A stretch of DNA of 43,945 nucleotides from Neisseria shayeganii 871. GTDB lineage: Bacteria; Pseudomonadota; Gammaproteobacteria; Burkholderiales; Neisseriaceae. The DNA is taken from contig NZ_JH164926.1 of assembly GCF_000226875.1 (NCBI RefSeq), positions 1,003,632 to 1,047,576 of the forward strand, in the 5' to 3' direction. The translations under genes were made by a program, and so were the position numbers. This document shows positions 16,624-24,476 of this stretch, in pieces. Positions within the stretch are counted from its first letter, which is position 1, and every line of letters starts with the position of its first letter. The notes below the pieces were generated by a model that searched no databases, was not told where the DNA came from, and saw only the letters and a list, made by a program, of their open reading frames with translations.

Positions 16624-16629
16624 TTTAAT
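16624..16629 (+). promoter_or_regulatory. Possible -10 element for the permease-hyuBA unit
   Basis: TTTAAT is placed 17 bp downstream of the position where a -35 would overlap the second TGCAC repeat. The -35 itself (ACAAGT) is poor, as expected for an activator-dependent promoter. Confidence 0.35.
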
Positions 16630-16755
16630 CTGCGCCCCTAGCGGAGCTTCCCCGCCACATCACAACCCTTCCGTTTTCTACATCGGAATCCGCCCACCGC
16701 CCGAGCCGCTTCGGCAAACGGCAGACAATCCAAACCACTATAAAGGAGAAACCCC

Positions 16756-18117
16756 ATGGCCGGTGTGATGCAAAACCCCCAACCCCAAGCGGCCGACGAT
16801 GCCGTTTCGGATGTTTCCACCGAAATCGTCAGCGAACACGACCGCGCTTCCAAAGGCTCGCTCACCATGGCCTGGTGGGCGGTGTGCAGCGCGGTGTTTT
16901 TCATTGTGGTCGGCATTGCCATGGCGCGCGCCTACGGCACCATGAATGCCATCATCGGCCTGTTGGTGACCGTGGTGTGTTACAGCGTCATCACCGCTGT
17001 GCTCACCCGCTACGCCATCCACACCGGCTTGTCGGTGGGGCTGTTTTCGCGGGTGTTGTTCGGCGCCAAAGGCGCGGCGCTGGCGACGCTGATTTTCTTT
17101 GCCACCGCCATTTACTACGCCGTGTTTGAAGGCGCGGTGATTGCGGTGGCGCTCAATCATATGTATCCGGGCATTTCCTACACCGTCGCCGCGCTGATTG
17201 TGGTGCTCTACAGCGTGCCCTTGGTGTTCGGCAGCGTGCAAAACTGGCTCGACAAATTCAACGGCGTGCTGCTGCCGTTTTATGTGCTCGGCCTGTTGGG
17301 CGCGGTGGCGCTGGCCACTTCCAAATACGGCTACAGCAACGACTGGCTGTCGATGGGCCCGGCCGATGCCTCGCCCTGGGGCTGGTGGAATGTGTGCGTG
17401 TATTACATGGGCGTGTGGGTGATCACCATGTTTGCCTTCGACTATGCGCGTTTCGGCAAAAAAGAAGATGTCCAATACCACACCCTCATCAACTTCGGCG
17501 CGCCGTTTTACCTGGTGGCCTTCGTGCTCAGCGGCCTGGCCGGCATCTATCTGGTGAGCATTATTCCGCACGGCGAAGAATTGTCGGAAGTGACCATTGC
17601 CTTCAGCCTCATCGAGCTGATGGGCATCTTCGGCCTGATCTTTGTGTGGATCACCCAAACCCGCATCAACACCGCCAACTATTTTGTGGCCACCACCAAT
17701 ATGCAGGCCTTCTTCAAAGACACGCTGCGCCTGAACTGGAGCAAGATGGTGTGGGCGATTGTGGTGGGCGTGGTGGTGTTTTTGCTGATGCTGGTGGACG
17801 TGTTTGCCTATCTGTTGCAGGCCCTGGCCTATCAAGGCATTTTCGTGGTGGCCTGGGTGGCGATTGCGCTGACCCACATCCTGCACCCGCGCCGCACTCA
17901 AATTTTCGGCGAAGTGCCGCAAATCCGCAGCGCCAAACTGCCCGCCTTCGAGCGCAGCGGCCTGGCGGCCTGGTTCGGCGCCACCATCGTCGGCGTGATT
18001 CTGATGAACATCGGCGGCGTGTGGACCAACTGGTATGCCACCGTCACCTTCTTCACCGCCGCCATCCTCTATGCGCTGCTGATGCCCAAACACAAACAAA
18101 ACGTGATTGCCGATTAA
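16756..18117 (+). CDS. NCS1-family (purine-cytosine permease type) transporter
   Basis: Integral membrane importer of the nucleobase/cation symporter-1 family, which includes transporters for cytosine, allantoin, hydantoins and related cyclic amides. About twelve hydrophobic helices span the 453 residues, following a hydrophilic ~30-residue N-terminus. Helix 1 (WWAVCSAVFFIVVGIAMA) and the segment VGLFSRVLFGAKGA are typical of the family. The SD AAAGGAG precedes the ATG. It is the first gene of an apparent unit with hyuB and hyuA, so I infer that it brings in their cyclic amide substrate. The exact substrate cannot be read from sequence. The gene is strongly GCC/GGC-biased, like its neighbours. 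Confidence 0.88.
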   Translation: MAGVMQNPQPQAADDAVSDVSTEIVSEHDRASKGSLTMAWWAVCSAVFFIVVGIAMARAYGTMNAIIGLLVTVVCYSVITAVLTRYAIHTGLSVGLFSRVLFGAKGAALATLIFFATAIYYAVFEGAVIAVALNHMYPGISYTVAALIVVLYSVPLVFGSVQNWLDKFNGVLLPFYVLGLLGAVALATSKYGYSNDWLSMGPADASPWGWWNVCVYYMGVWVITMFAFDYARFGKKEDVQYHTLINFGAPFYLVAFVLSGLAGIYLVSIIPHGEELSEVTIAFSLIELMGIFGLIFVWITQTRINTANYFVATTNMQAFFKDTLRLNWSKMVWAIVVGVVVFLLMLVDVFAYLLQALAYQGIFVVAWVAIALTHILHPRRTQIFGEVPQIRSAKLPAFERSGLAAWFGATIVGVILMNIGGVWTNWYATVTFFTAAILYALLMPKHKQNVIAD

Positions 18118-18126
18118 TTCCCTTCA

Positions 18127-18164
18127 CAGGCTACCTGAAAGCCTTTCGCAGTTTTCAGGCAGCC
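18127..18164 (+). repeat. Mixed DUS inverted pair between permease and hyuB genes
   Basis: One arm is an exact DUS (AGGCTACCTGAA); the other reads TTTCAGGCAGCC, the inverse of the AGGCTGCCTGAA variant known from related Neisseriaceae. It may attenuate transcription between permease and hyuB. Confidence 0.6.
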
Positions 18165-18217
18165 CGCAACCCCCACCGATGGATTCCGTTTCATCATTCA
18201 ATAACGAGGAGTAAACC

Positions 18218-19957
18218 ATGAGCCACATCGATCCCATCACCCTATCCGTGGTGCGCGGCGCGCTGGAAACCGCCCAGCGCGAAATGACGCTCACCCTGGA
18301 GCGCACCGCCCGTTCCAGCGTGTTCAATCTGGCGCACGATTACAGCAATGCCCTGTTCGACCACCTGCCGGAAATGATTCTGCAAGGGCAGGACATCCCC
18401 ATTCACTTAGGCTCACTGATGCCGGCCATGAAAGCGGTGGCCGAATATTTCGGCGACGACATCCACGAGGGCGACGTGATTTACCACAACGACCCGGTGA
18501 TGAAAGGCAGCCACATTCTCGACTGCTGCATGTACAAACCAGTGTTCTACGAAGGCAAGCTGGTGTTTTGGGCGGTGTGCAAAGGCCACGTCACCGACAT
18601 CGGCGGCCCGGTGCCCGCCGGCTACAACCCCGACGCCAAAGAAATCTACGCCGAAGGCCTGCGCATTCCGCCGGTGAAACTGTGGGACAAAGGCAAACGC
18701 CGCGACGACGTGATTAATCTCTTACACAGCAATATGCGCGCCCGCCACAACCAGGAAGGCGACTTGAACGCCCAATACGGCGCCTGCCGCGTGGGCGAGC
18801 GCAATATGATCCGCCTGCTCGACAAATACGGCGTGGAAACCGTGCAGGCGGCGATTGCCGAACTGAAAAACATGGCCGACCGCCACATGCGCTCGCTGAT
18901 TGCCTCCATTCCCGACGGCAGCTACCGCGGCGAAGCGGTGCTGGAAGATTCCGGCCACGGCATGGGCGACCTCACCATTACCGCCGACATCACCATCAAA
19001 GACGACAATGTGCACATCGCCATTTCCAGCCCGCCGCAAGTGCCCTATTTCATCAACTCCTACGAAGGTAACTCCATGTCGGGCGTGCTGCTGGGCCTGA
19101 TGATGTTCGCCCAAGTGCCGCCTCCCTACAACGAAGGCCTCTACCGCTGCGTCACCGTAGACATGGGCCCCAAAGGCACGCTGTGCAACGCCAAAGAGCC
19201 GGCGCCGCACGTCAACTGCACCACCACGCCGATGGAAACCCTTACCGACGCCGTGCGCAAAGCCTTTGAGGCCGCCGCGCCCGAGCGCATCAGCGCCTCC
19301 TGGGGCCACGCTTCCGGCATCAACATCGCCGGCATCAACCCGGACACCGGCGAGCAATATGTGACCATGGTGTTGGCCTCCATCATCTCCGGCGCCGGCG
19401 CCACCCAAGTGATGGACGGCTGGCATGCCTGCGGCCCGCTGTGCTGCTTCGGCGCCTTGAGTTCCGGCGACATCGAATTGCTGGAATACCAATACCCGAT
19501 TCTGATCCACAAATACGGCCTCACCCCCGACTCCGGCGGCGCCGGCCGCTACCGAGGCGGCTGCGGCACGGTGTGGGAAGTGGAGCCGCTCAACCACACC
19601 ATGACCGTGATCGCCTTCGGCGAAGGCCGCCAGATTCCCACCATGGGCGCGGCAGGAGCGCAAGACGGGCTGCCCGAGCGCAAACTCGGCCGCCTCGAAA
19701 TCGACCTGCCCGACGGCAGCACCGCCGTACACATCCAAAACACGCTCACCACCATCGAGCCCGGCCAACGCGCGCGCAACTACAACCCCGGCGGCGGCGG
19801 CTACGGCCACCCGCATCAGCGCCCGGCCGCCGATGTGGCGCTGGATGTGAAACGCGGCATCGTGTCCGCCGAAGCAGCCGAGACCGAATACGGCGTGGTG
19901 CTGAATGCCGACTTCAGCGTGGACGAAGCCGCCACCGCCGCCCGTCGCGCCGCCTGA
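18218..19957 (+). CDS. hyuB: Hydantoinase B/oxoprolinase family subunit
   Basis: B subunit of an ATP-dependent cyclic-amide hydrolase (N-methylhydantoinase, 5-oxoprolinase and relatives); the A and B subunits act together. The 579-residue protein begins at the family start (DPITLSVVRGALETAQREM) and contains HNDPVMKGSHILDCC, corresponding to the usual NDP-x-x-GG-T-H block, and GHVTDIGGPVPAG. The C-terminal glycine-rich stretches are SGGAGRYRGGCGTVWEVEP and NPGGGGYGHPHQRP. AACGAGGAGT precedes the ATG. It lies 100 bp after the permease and 126 bp before the A subunit. The order B then A is the reverse of many hyuAB operons. The reaction is inferred from family membership only. Confidence 0.9.
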   Translation: MSHIDPITLSVVRGALETAQREMTLTLERTARSSVFNLAHDYSNALFDHLPEMILQGQDIPIHLGSLMPAMKAVAEYFGDDIHEGDVIYHNDPVMKGSHILDCCMYKPVFYEGKLVFWAVCKGHVTDIGGPVPAGYNPDAKEIYAEGLRIPPVKLWDKGKRRDDVINLLHSNMRARHNQEGDLNAQYGACRVGERNMIRLLDKYGVETVQAAIAELKNMADRHMRSLIASIPDGSYRGEAVLEDSGHGMGDLTITADITIKDDNVHIAISSPPQVPYFINSYEGNSMSGVLLGLMMFAQVPPPYNEGLYRCVTVDMGPKGTLCNAKEPAPHVNCTTTPMETLTDAVRKAFEAAAPERISASWGHASGINIAGINPDTGEQYVTMVLASIISGAGATQVMDGWHACGPLCCFGALSSGDIELLEYQYPILIHKYGLTPDSGGAGRYRGGCGTVWEVEPLNHTMTVIAFGEGRQIPTMGAAGAQDGLPERKLGRLEIDLPDGSTAVHIQNTLTTIEPGQRARNYNPGGGGYGHPHQRPAADVALDVKRGIVSAEAAETEYGVVLNADFSVDEAATAARRAA

Positions 19958-19970
19958 CGCCGCTCCCTAG

Positions 19971-19990
19971 GGCGGGCATCTCTGCCCGCC
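19971..19990 (+). repeat. GC-rich hairpin between hyuB and hyuA
   Basis: A perfect 8-bp stem GGCGGGCA/TGCCCGCC with a 4-nt loop, 14 bp after the hyuB stop. No T-run follows, so it looks more like an RNA-stabilising or translation-balancing structure than a terminator. Confidence 0.55.
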
Positions 19991-20005
19991 TAAGCAATAC
20001 ACCGG

Positions 20006-20044
20006 TTTTCAGGTAGCCCATCTTCAGCACAGGCTACCTGAAAG
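20006..20044 (+). repeat. DUS inverted pair between hyuB and hyuA
   Basis: TTCAGGTAGCCC (one mismatch) and an exact AGGCTACCTGAA face each other across about 11 bp. No T-run follows, so hyuA may still be transcribed from upstream. Confidence 0.65.
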
Positions 20045-20083
20045 CCCCCAAAAATTGAAAACCAATCATACAAAGGAAACACC

Positions 20084-22165
20084 ATGAAAAACGAATTCCG
20101 ACTGGGCGTGGACGCCGGCGGCACCTTCACCGATTTCGTGCTGGCCGAGCGCGACGGCAGCATCCATCTGTTCAAAGCCCCCTCCACCCCCGAAGACGGC
20201 ACCTTGGCGATTGCCGCCGGCCTGGCGCAGATGGCGGAAAAATTCAACCGCCCGGTGGAAGACATCATCCAAAACTGCGACTTCTGCATCAACGGCACCA
20301 CCGTGGCCCTCAACGCCCTGATTCAGCTCAAAGGCGTGAAAGTGGGCCTGCTCGCCACCGCCGGCCATGAAGACAGCATCGAAATCCGTCTCGGCCACAA
20401 AGAAGAAGGCTACCGCTACGACGCCAGCTATCCGCCCGCACCGCAATTGGCGCCGCGCGAACTGCGCTTCCCGGTGCGCGGCCGCATCCTCGCCGACGGC
20501 AGCGAGCGCGAACCCTTAAACGAAGACGACATCCTCAAAGCCATCGAAGCCTTCAAACGCGAAGGCGTGGAAGCCGTGGCCATTTCCTTTGTGTGGTCAA
20601 TCAAAAACCCCGCCCACGAACAACGCGCCAAAGCCTTGATTCAACAGCACCTGCCCGATGTGTTCGTCTGCTGCGGCAGCGAAGTGTATCCGCAAATCCG
20701 CGAATACACCCGCACCTCCACCACCTTGGTCAACGCCTACCTCAGTCCGGTGATGGCCGCCTATGTGCGCAAAATCGACCAATACTTCAAAGACCTGGGC
20801 GCAGCGCAACCGGTGCGCTACTTCCAGTCCAACGGCGGCCTGGCGGTAGGCGACATCATGCGCGAACGCGCGGTGAACGCCATCAACTCCGGCCCCGCCT
20901 CCGCACCGCAAGCCGGCCTGTTCATCGCCGCCCCCTTCGGCATCGACAACGTGATTACCGTGGACATGGGCGGCACCTCCTTCGACATCACCCTGGCCAA
21001 AGGCGGCCAAACCAGCCTCAACCGCGACATCGACTTCTTGCGCAACCGCATCGGCGTGCCTATGATCCATGTGGAAACCCTGGGCGCGGGCGGCGGCTCG
21101 ATTGCCCACGTCAACACCTTCGGCATGCTTGAAGTCGGCCCGCAGAGCGCCGGCGCCACCCCCGGCCCCGCCTGCTACGGCAAAGGCGGCACCCGCCCCA
21201 CCGTCACCGATGCCAACCTCGCCCTGGGCTACCTGAAGCCGAATGCCGTGCTCGGCAAAAGCGTGACCCTCGATGCCGACAAAGCCCACCGTGCGATTAA
21301 AGAGCACATCGCCGACCCGCTCAACATCGACACCGCCCACGCCGCCTACGGCATCAGCGCCATCGTCAATCAAAACATGGCCAACGGCATCCGCCGCATC
21401 ACCATCGAGCAAGGCTACGACCCGCGCGATTTCGCCCTCATCTGCGCCGGCGGCGCCGCCGGCATGCACATCATTCCGCTGGCCGAAGAAATGGGCATCA
21501 AACAGGTGCTGGTGCCCAAATTCGCCTCCTGCTTGTGCGCCTTCGGCCAGATTATTTCCGATGTGAAATATACCTATTTGGCCACCGAAGCCATGCTGGT
21601 GGCGCCCGACGCCGACTTTACCTCGCTCAACGCCACCCTGGAACGCATGGAGGCCGAAGGCATCAAACGCCTGAAAGAAGACGGCTTTAGCGATGCCGAC
21701 ATCGTCATCGAGCGCAGCATGGAAATGCGCTATCTGGGTCAAATCCACGAATGCACGGTGCAAGTGCCCAACGGCAACATCGACGCCGACTTGGCTCTGG
21801 AGATTCTCGATGCCTTCCACCGCCGCCACGAGGCGCTGTTCACCTATTCCGAAGCCGACAGCCCCGTGGAGCTGGTGAACGTGGAAGTCACCGTGCGCGG
21901 CTGCGTGGAGAAACCGCAAATTCCGCATATTCCCAGCGCCGCCACCGGCGTGGAAGACGCACTCACCGAGCACCGCAACATGATCTTCGACGGCAGCCAC
22001 CACTGGATCAACAGCCCGGTGTACGACGGCACCCGCATCGGCGCCGGCCACACCGTACACGGCCCGGCCCTGATTGAAGAACCCACCACCACCATCGTCA
22101 TCAAACCCGGCTGGCAGGCCTATCTGCACGAATCCGGCACCTATTTGCTGACACCGGAGGAATAA
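20084..22165 (+). CDS. hyuA: Hydantoinase A/oxoprolinase family subunit
   Basis: A subunit of the cyclic-amide hydrolase; it belongs to the actin-like ATPase fold and phosphorylates or activates the ring carbonyl. The phosphate-binding loops are clear: LGVDAGGTFTDFVLAE at the N-terminus (D10, G12, G13, T14) and VDMGGTSFDITLAKGG in the middle, then LGAGGGSIAHVN and CAGGAAGMHIIPLAEEMG. Length (693 residues) is normal for HyuA. CAAAGGAAAC is a good ribosome-binding site. With hyuB and the NCS1 permease it should allow uptake and opening of a hydantoin, 5-oxoproline or similar ring. No carbamoylase gene is nearby, which slightly favours an oxoprolinase-like or N-methylhydantoin-like role over a full hydantoin-to-amino-acid route. 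Confidence 0.9.
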   Translation: MKNEFRLGVDAGGTFTDFVLAERDGSIHLFKAPSTPEDGTLAIAAGLAQMAEKFNRPVEDIIQNCDFCINGTTVALNALIQLKGVKVGLLATAGHEDSIEIRLGHKEEGYRYDASYPPAPQLAPRELRFPVRGRILADGSEREPLNEDDILKAIEAFKREGVEAVAISFVWSIKNPAHEQRAKALIQQHLPDVFVCCGSEVYPQIREYTRTSTTLVNAYLSPVMAAYVRKIDQYFKDLGAAQPVRYFQSNGGLAVGDIMRERAVNAINSGPASAPQAGLFIAAPFGIDNVITVDMGGTSFDITLAKGGQTSLNRDIDFLRNRIGVPMIHVETLGAGGGSIAHVNTFGMLEVGPQSAGATPGPACYGKGGTRPTVTDANLALGYLKPNAVLGKSVTLDADKAHRAIKEHIADPLNIDTAHAAYGISAIVNQNMANGIRRITIEQGYDPRDFALICAGGAAGMHIIPLAEEMGIKQVLVPKFASCLCAFGQIISDVKYTYLATEAMLVAPDADFTSLNATLERMEAEGIKRLKEDGFSDADIVIERSMEMRYLGQIHECTVQVPNGNIDADLALEILDAFHRRHEALFTYSEADSPVELVNVEVTVRGCVEKPQIPHIPSAATGVEDALTEHRNMIFDGSHHWINSPVYDGTRIGAGHTVHGPALIEEPTTTIVIKPGWQAYLHESGTYLLTPEE

Positions 22166-22190
22166 TTATTCCGCGCCAAGCCAGCAACAG

Positions 22191-22222
22191 CCTTTCAGGT
22201 AGCCTTCGGGCTAGCTGAAAGG
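22191..22222 (+). terminator. Imperfect DUS hairpin after hyuA
   Basis: CCTTTCAGGTAGCC and GGCTAGCTGAAAGG form a long stem with one mismatch and a tight TTCG loop. It lies 25 bp past the hyuA stop. TTCG-type loops are very stable; no long T-run follows. Confidence 0.7.
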
Positions 22223-22224
22223 CT

Positions 22225-22366
22225 GAGACCTTTGCAAAACCTCCAGATGTGGATGCAGTTCAAGGCGTAGCAGCGCAGCGAGCGCAGACATATCACACGA
22301 TAGGCAAGTGAGCGAGCAGCGCACAACGCAGAAATGCGCCGCAGATGGGGGTTTTGCAAAGGTCTC
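22225..22366 (+). repeat. MITE copy 5, 142-bp short form, forward
   Basis: Both terminal repeats are intact. It lacks both the 24-bp and 17-bp internal segments. It is inserted directly beside the hyuA terminator hairpin. Confidence 0.88.
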
Positions 22367-22541
22367 AGGCTGAACGCCGTATACCAATCCCGGCAAACAT
22401 TCCTATCGCCCAAAACCAAATTTTTTTGAATTTTTAACTAAAAAAGTCCGGTAAACATCATTTTTTAAAACGGTTTTTACCTGTTCAAAATTAAATGTTA
22501 TATTTGCCAACACAAAAACAATAGCGTCAGAGGCAAAACCG
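22367..22541 (+). promoter_or_regulatory. AT-rich leader/promoter region of the AraC-family gene
   Basis: A strongly AT-rich stretch (22415-22515) in otherwise GC-rich DNA, with several T-runs. No TGCAC repeats like those at 16568 are seen, so autoregulation by the same site is not evident. Probably contains the araC-type gene promoter, but no single -35/-10 pair stands out. Confidence 0.4.
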
Positions 22542-23507
22542 ATGAGCACCCACCACCAGCATTTCTCCACCCTCAACCTGCCCCCCGGCCGCAACAGTTG
22601 TCGCGCCTGGCAGGAAACCGTGTGCCGCACCCTGTTCGACCTCGACATCAGCAGCAGCCGGCCACACTTCAGCGGCTCGCTGGAAAGCAAACGCATCGGC
22701 CGCCTCGATGTGGCCCGCATCAGAGCCGACCCCGCGGTTTACACCCGCACCCGCGCCCATCTCGACCGCGCCACCGAAGAAGAATTTCTCATCACCCTCA
22801 ACACCCACAACTCGGTTACCTTCCGCCAGCTCGGCCGCGACACTGTGTGCGGGAGCGGTAATTTTCTGCTCGAACTCTCCCACGAACCCTACGATTTCAT
22901 CGCCCGCCAAAGCATGGATGTGCACGTTTTCAAAGTGCCCAAATCCCTGCTGAAAGAATACATCCGCCAGCCCGAACGCTATTGCGCGCTCGATTTCGAC
23001 GGCCACAGCGGCATCGGCCTGCTGTTCCGACGCTACGCCCTCAACGCCGTGGCCATGCTCTCCGATCTCAACGGCGCCGATGCCGATATGGTGGAAAAAC
23101 AATTGCTCGAACTGTTCGCCCGCGCAGTGGAAAAAGACGCCCGCGTGCTGGCTTCCGCCGACTCCGCCGTGCGCGCCGCCCACCTTTTGCGCATCGAGCA
23201 ATACGCCAACGCGCGTTTGGACCGCAGCGACCTCTCGCCCGAGCAAACCGCCGCCGCCTGCCAGATTTCCGTGCGCTACCTGCACCTCTTATTCAAAGAC
23301 ACCGGCACCACCTTCTCCGACTGGCTGCGCAGCCGCCGTCTGGAAACCGCACGCCACCGCCTGCTGCAACCGCATTTCAACGGCACGCTCGCCCAATTGG
23401 CTTACAGCCTCGGCTTCACCGACCAATCCCACTTCTCCAAAGCCTACCGCCGCCACTTCGGCGAAAGCCCGCGCGACACCCTCAACGGCCGCAACAACGC
23501 CGTTTAA
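22542..23507 (+). CDS. AraC/XylS-family transcriptional regulator
   Basis: DNA-binding regulator with an N-terminal effector domain of the AraC-binding type 2 kind (FeaR/XylS-like; FRQLGRDTVCGSGNFLLELSH around residue 95-115). The C-terminal AraC domain has two helix-turn-helix units; the second carries the family signature around LAYSLGFTDQSHFSKAYRRH. Length, 321 residues, is normal. It is encoded right after hyuA and is the obvious candidate regulator for the permease-hyuBA unit, where XylS-like direct repeats occur. The inducer is presumably a cyclic amide or its product, which is inference from position. Confidence 0.9.
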   Translation: MSTHHQHFSTLNLPPGRNSCRAWQETVCRTLFDLDISSSRPHFSGSLESKRIGRLDVARIRADPAVYTRTRAHLDRATEEEFLITLNTHNSVTFRQLGRDTVCGSGNFLLELSHEPYDFIARQSMDVHVFKVPKSLLKEYIRQPERYCALDFDGHSGIGLLFRRYALNAVAMLSDLNGADADMVEKQLLELFARAVEKDARVLASADSAVRAAHLLRIEQYANARLDRSDLSPEQTAAACQISVRYLHLLFKDTGTTFSDWLRSRRLETARHRLLQPHFNGTLAQLAYSLGFTDQSHFSKAYRRHFGESPRDTLNGRNNAV

Positions 23508-23610
23508 GCCCGCCGTCACCCCGCTTACCCGCTTCATCGGACAAAATACTGGCAGCAGGCAAAATAAAACCTTTGCCACACCGGCCAACCTTACCGCTCA
23601 AACTCAGGCT

Positions 23611-23753
23611 GAGACCTTTGCAAAACCCCCATCTGCGGCGCATTTCTGCGTTGTGCGCTGCTCGCTCGCTTGCCTATCTAGATGATATGTCTGCGCTCGT
23701 TGCGCTGCTACGCCTTGAACTGCATCCACATCTGGGGGTTTTGCAAAGGTCTC
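23611..23753 (-). repeat. MITE copy 6, 143-bp short form, reverse
   Basis: Perfect terminal repeats GAGACCTTTGCAAAA/TTTTGCAAAGGTCTC; lacks both optional internal segments. The right end touches an exact DUS. Confidence 0.9.
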
Positions 23754-23765
23754 AGGCTACCTGAA
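23754..23765 (+). repeat. DUS abutting MITE copy 6
   Basis: Exact AGGCTACCTGAA directly after GGTCTC. A second exact DUS in inverse orientation lies at about 23844-23855, overlapping the leader of the next gene; the promoter lies between the two. Confidence 0.8.
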
Positions 23766-23776
23766 AAGCCCGCCGA

Positions 23777-23805
23777 TTGTTCAATCCACCATATCCCGCT
23801 ACAAT
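23777..23805 (+). promoter_or_regulatory. Sigma-70-type promoter of gmhA/diaA-dolP
   Basis: TTGTTC (23777-23782) and TACAAT (23800-23805) are separated by exactly 17 bp, a good match to the housekeeping consensus. It lies about 50 bp upstream of the start codon. Confidence 0.6.
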
Positions 23806-23856
23806 AGCCCCCGTTTTTCCGCCTGCCGTTTTCCCATTATTTTTCAGGTAGCCTTT

Positions 23857-24450
23857 ATGAATCCAGCCGCCGAACGTGTACTGCAACACTTTCAGGAAAG
23901 TATTGCCGCCAAGCAGCAAGCCGCCGAATTGCTGGCCGAACCGGTGGCCGCCGCGGCCGGCCTAATGCTGCAATCCCTAATGGAAGACGGCAAAATTCTG
24001 GCCTGCGGCAACGGTGGTTCCGCCGCCGACGCCCAACACTTCGCCGCCGAAATGACCGGCCGTTTCGAACGCGAACGCATGGGCTTGGCCGCCATCGCCA
24101 TCACCACCGACACCTCCGCGCTGACCGCCATCGGCAACGACTACGATTTCAAGCGCATCTTTTCCAAACAAGTGTCCGCCCTAGGCCGCCCCGGCGACGT
24201 ACTGCTCGCCATTTCCACCTCCGGCCATTCCGCCAACATCATCGCCGCCATCGAAGCCGCCCACGAGCAAGACATGCGCGTGGTGGCCCTAACCGGCCGC
24301 GACGGCGGCAAAATCGCCGGCCTGCTGCGGGAAAACGACATCCTGCTAAACGTGCCGCACCAACGCACCGCCCGCATTCAGGAAATCCACATTCTCATCA
24401 TCCACGCCCTGTGCGACCACATCGACAACGCCATCTTGGAAGGCCTGTAA
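23857..24450 (+). CDS. gmhA: SIS-domain protein, phosphoheptose isomerase / DiaA family
   Basis: Single SIS domain, 197 residues. The sugar-phosphate-binding signature ACGNGGSAADAQHFAAEMTGRF is at residues 48-69, followed by LLAISTSGHSANI and a C-terminal segment RIQEIHILIIHALCDHID. Two readings are possible. GmhA isomerises sedoheptulose 7-phosphate for LPS heptose synthesis, and the metal/active-site H and E of the QHFAAE segment are present. DiaA binds DnaA and in E. coli is encoded next to dolP, as here. In Neisseria the gene in this position is annotated gmhA, and no other heptose isomerase is in the window, so I favour GmhA with moderate confidence. The start follows a DUS directly (GCCTTTATG), leaving no classical Shine-Dalgarno. 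Confidence 0.8.
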   Translation: MNPAAERVLQHFQESIAAKQQAAELLAEPVAAAAGLMLQSLMEDGKILACGNGGSAADAQHFAAEMTGRFERERMGLAAIAITTDTSALTAIGNDYDFKRIFSKQVSALGRPGDVLLAISTSGHSANIIAAIEAAHEQDMRVVALTGRDGGKIAGLLRENDILLNVPHQRTARIQEIHILIIHALCDHIDNAILEGL

Positions 24451-24476
24451 ACCGCTTCTCCGACAAGGAAAACCGT

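Noticed and set aside
16738..18099. A 453-codon open frame on the minus strand opposite the permease gene
   Set aside because: Its translation is rich in His, Gln and Gly without any motif; it is the GC-bias shadow of the permease gene, which has proper membrane helices, ribosome-binding site and family signatures.
20597..22129. A 510-codon minus-strand open frame opposite hyuA
   Set aside because: Again an antisense shadow produced by codon bias: low-complexity Gly/Val/His sequence, no start signal and no recognisable domain.
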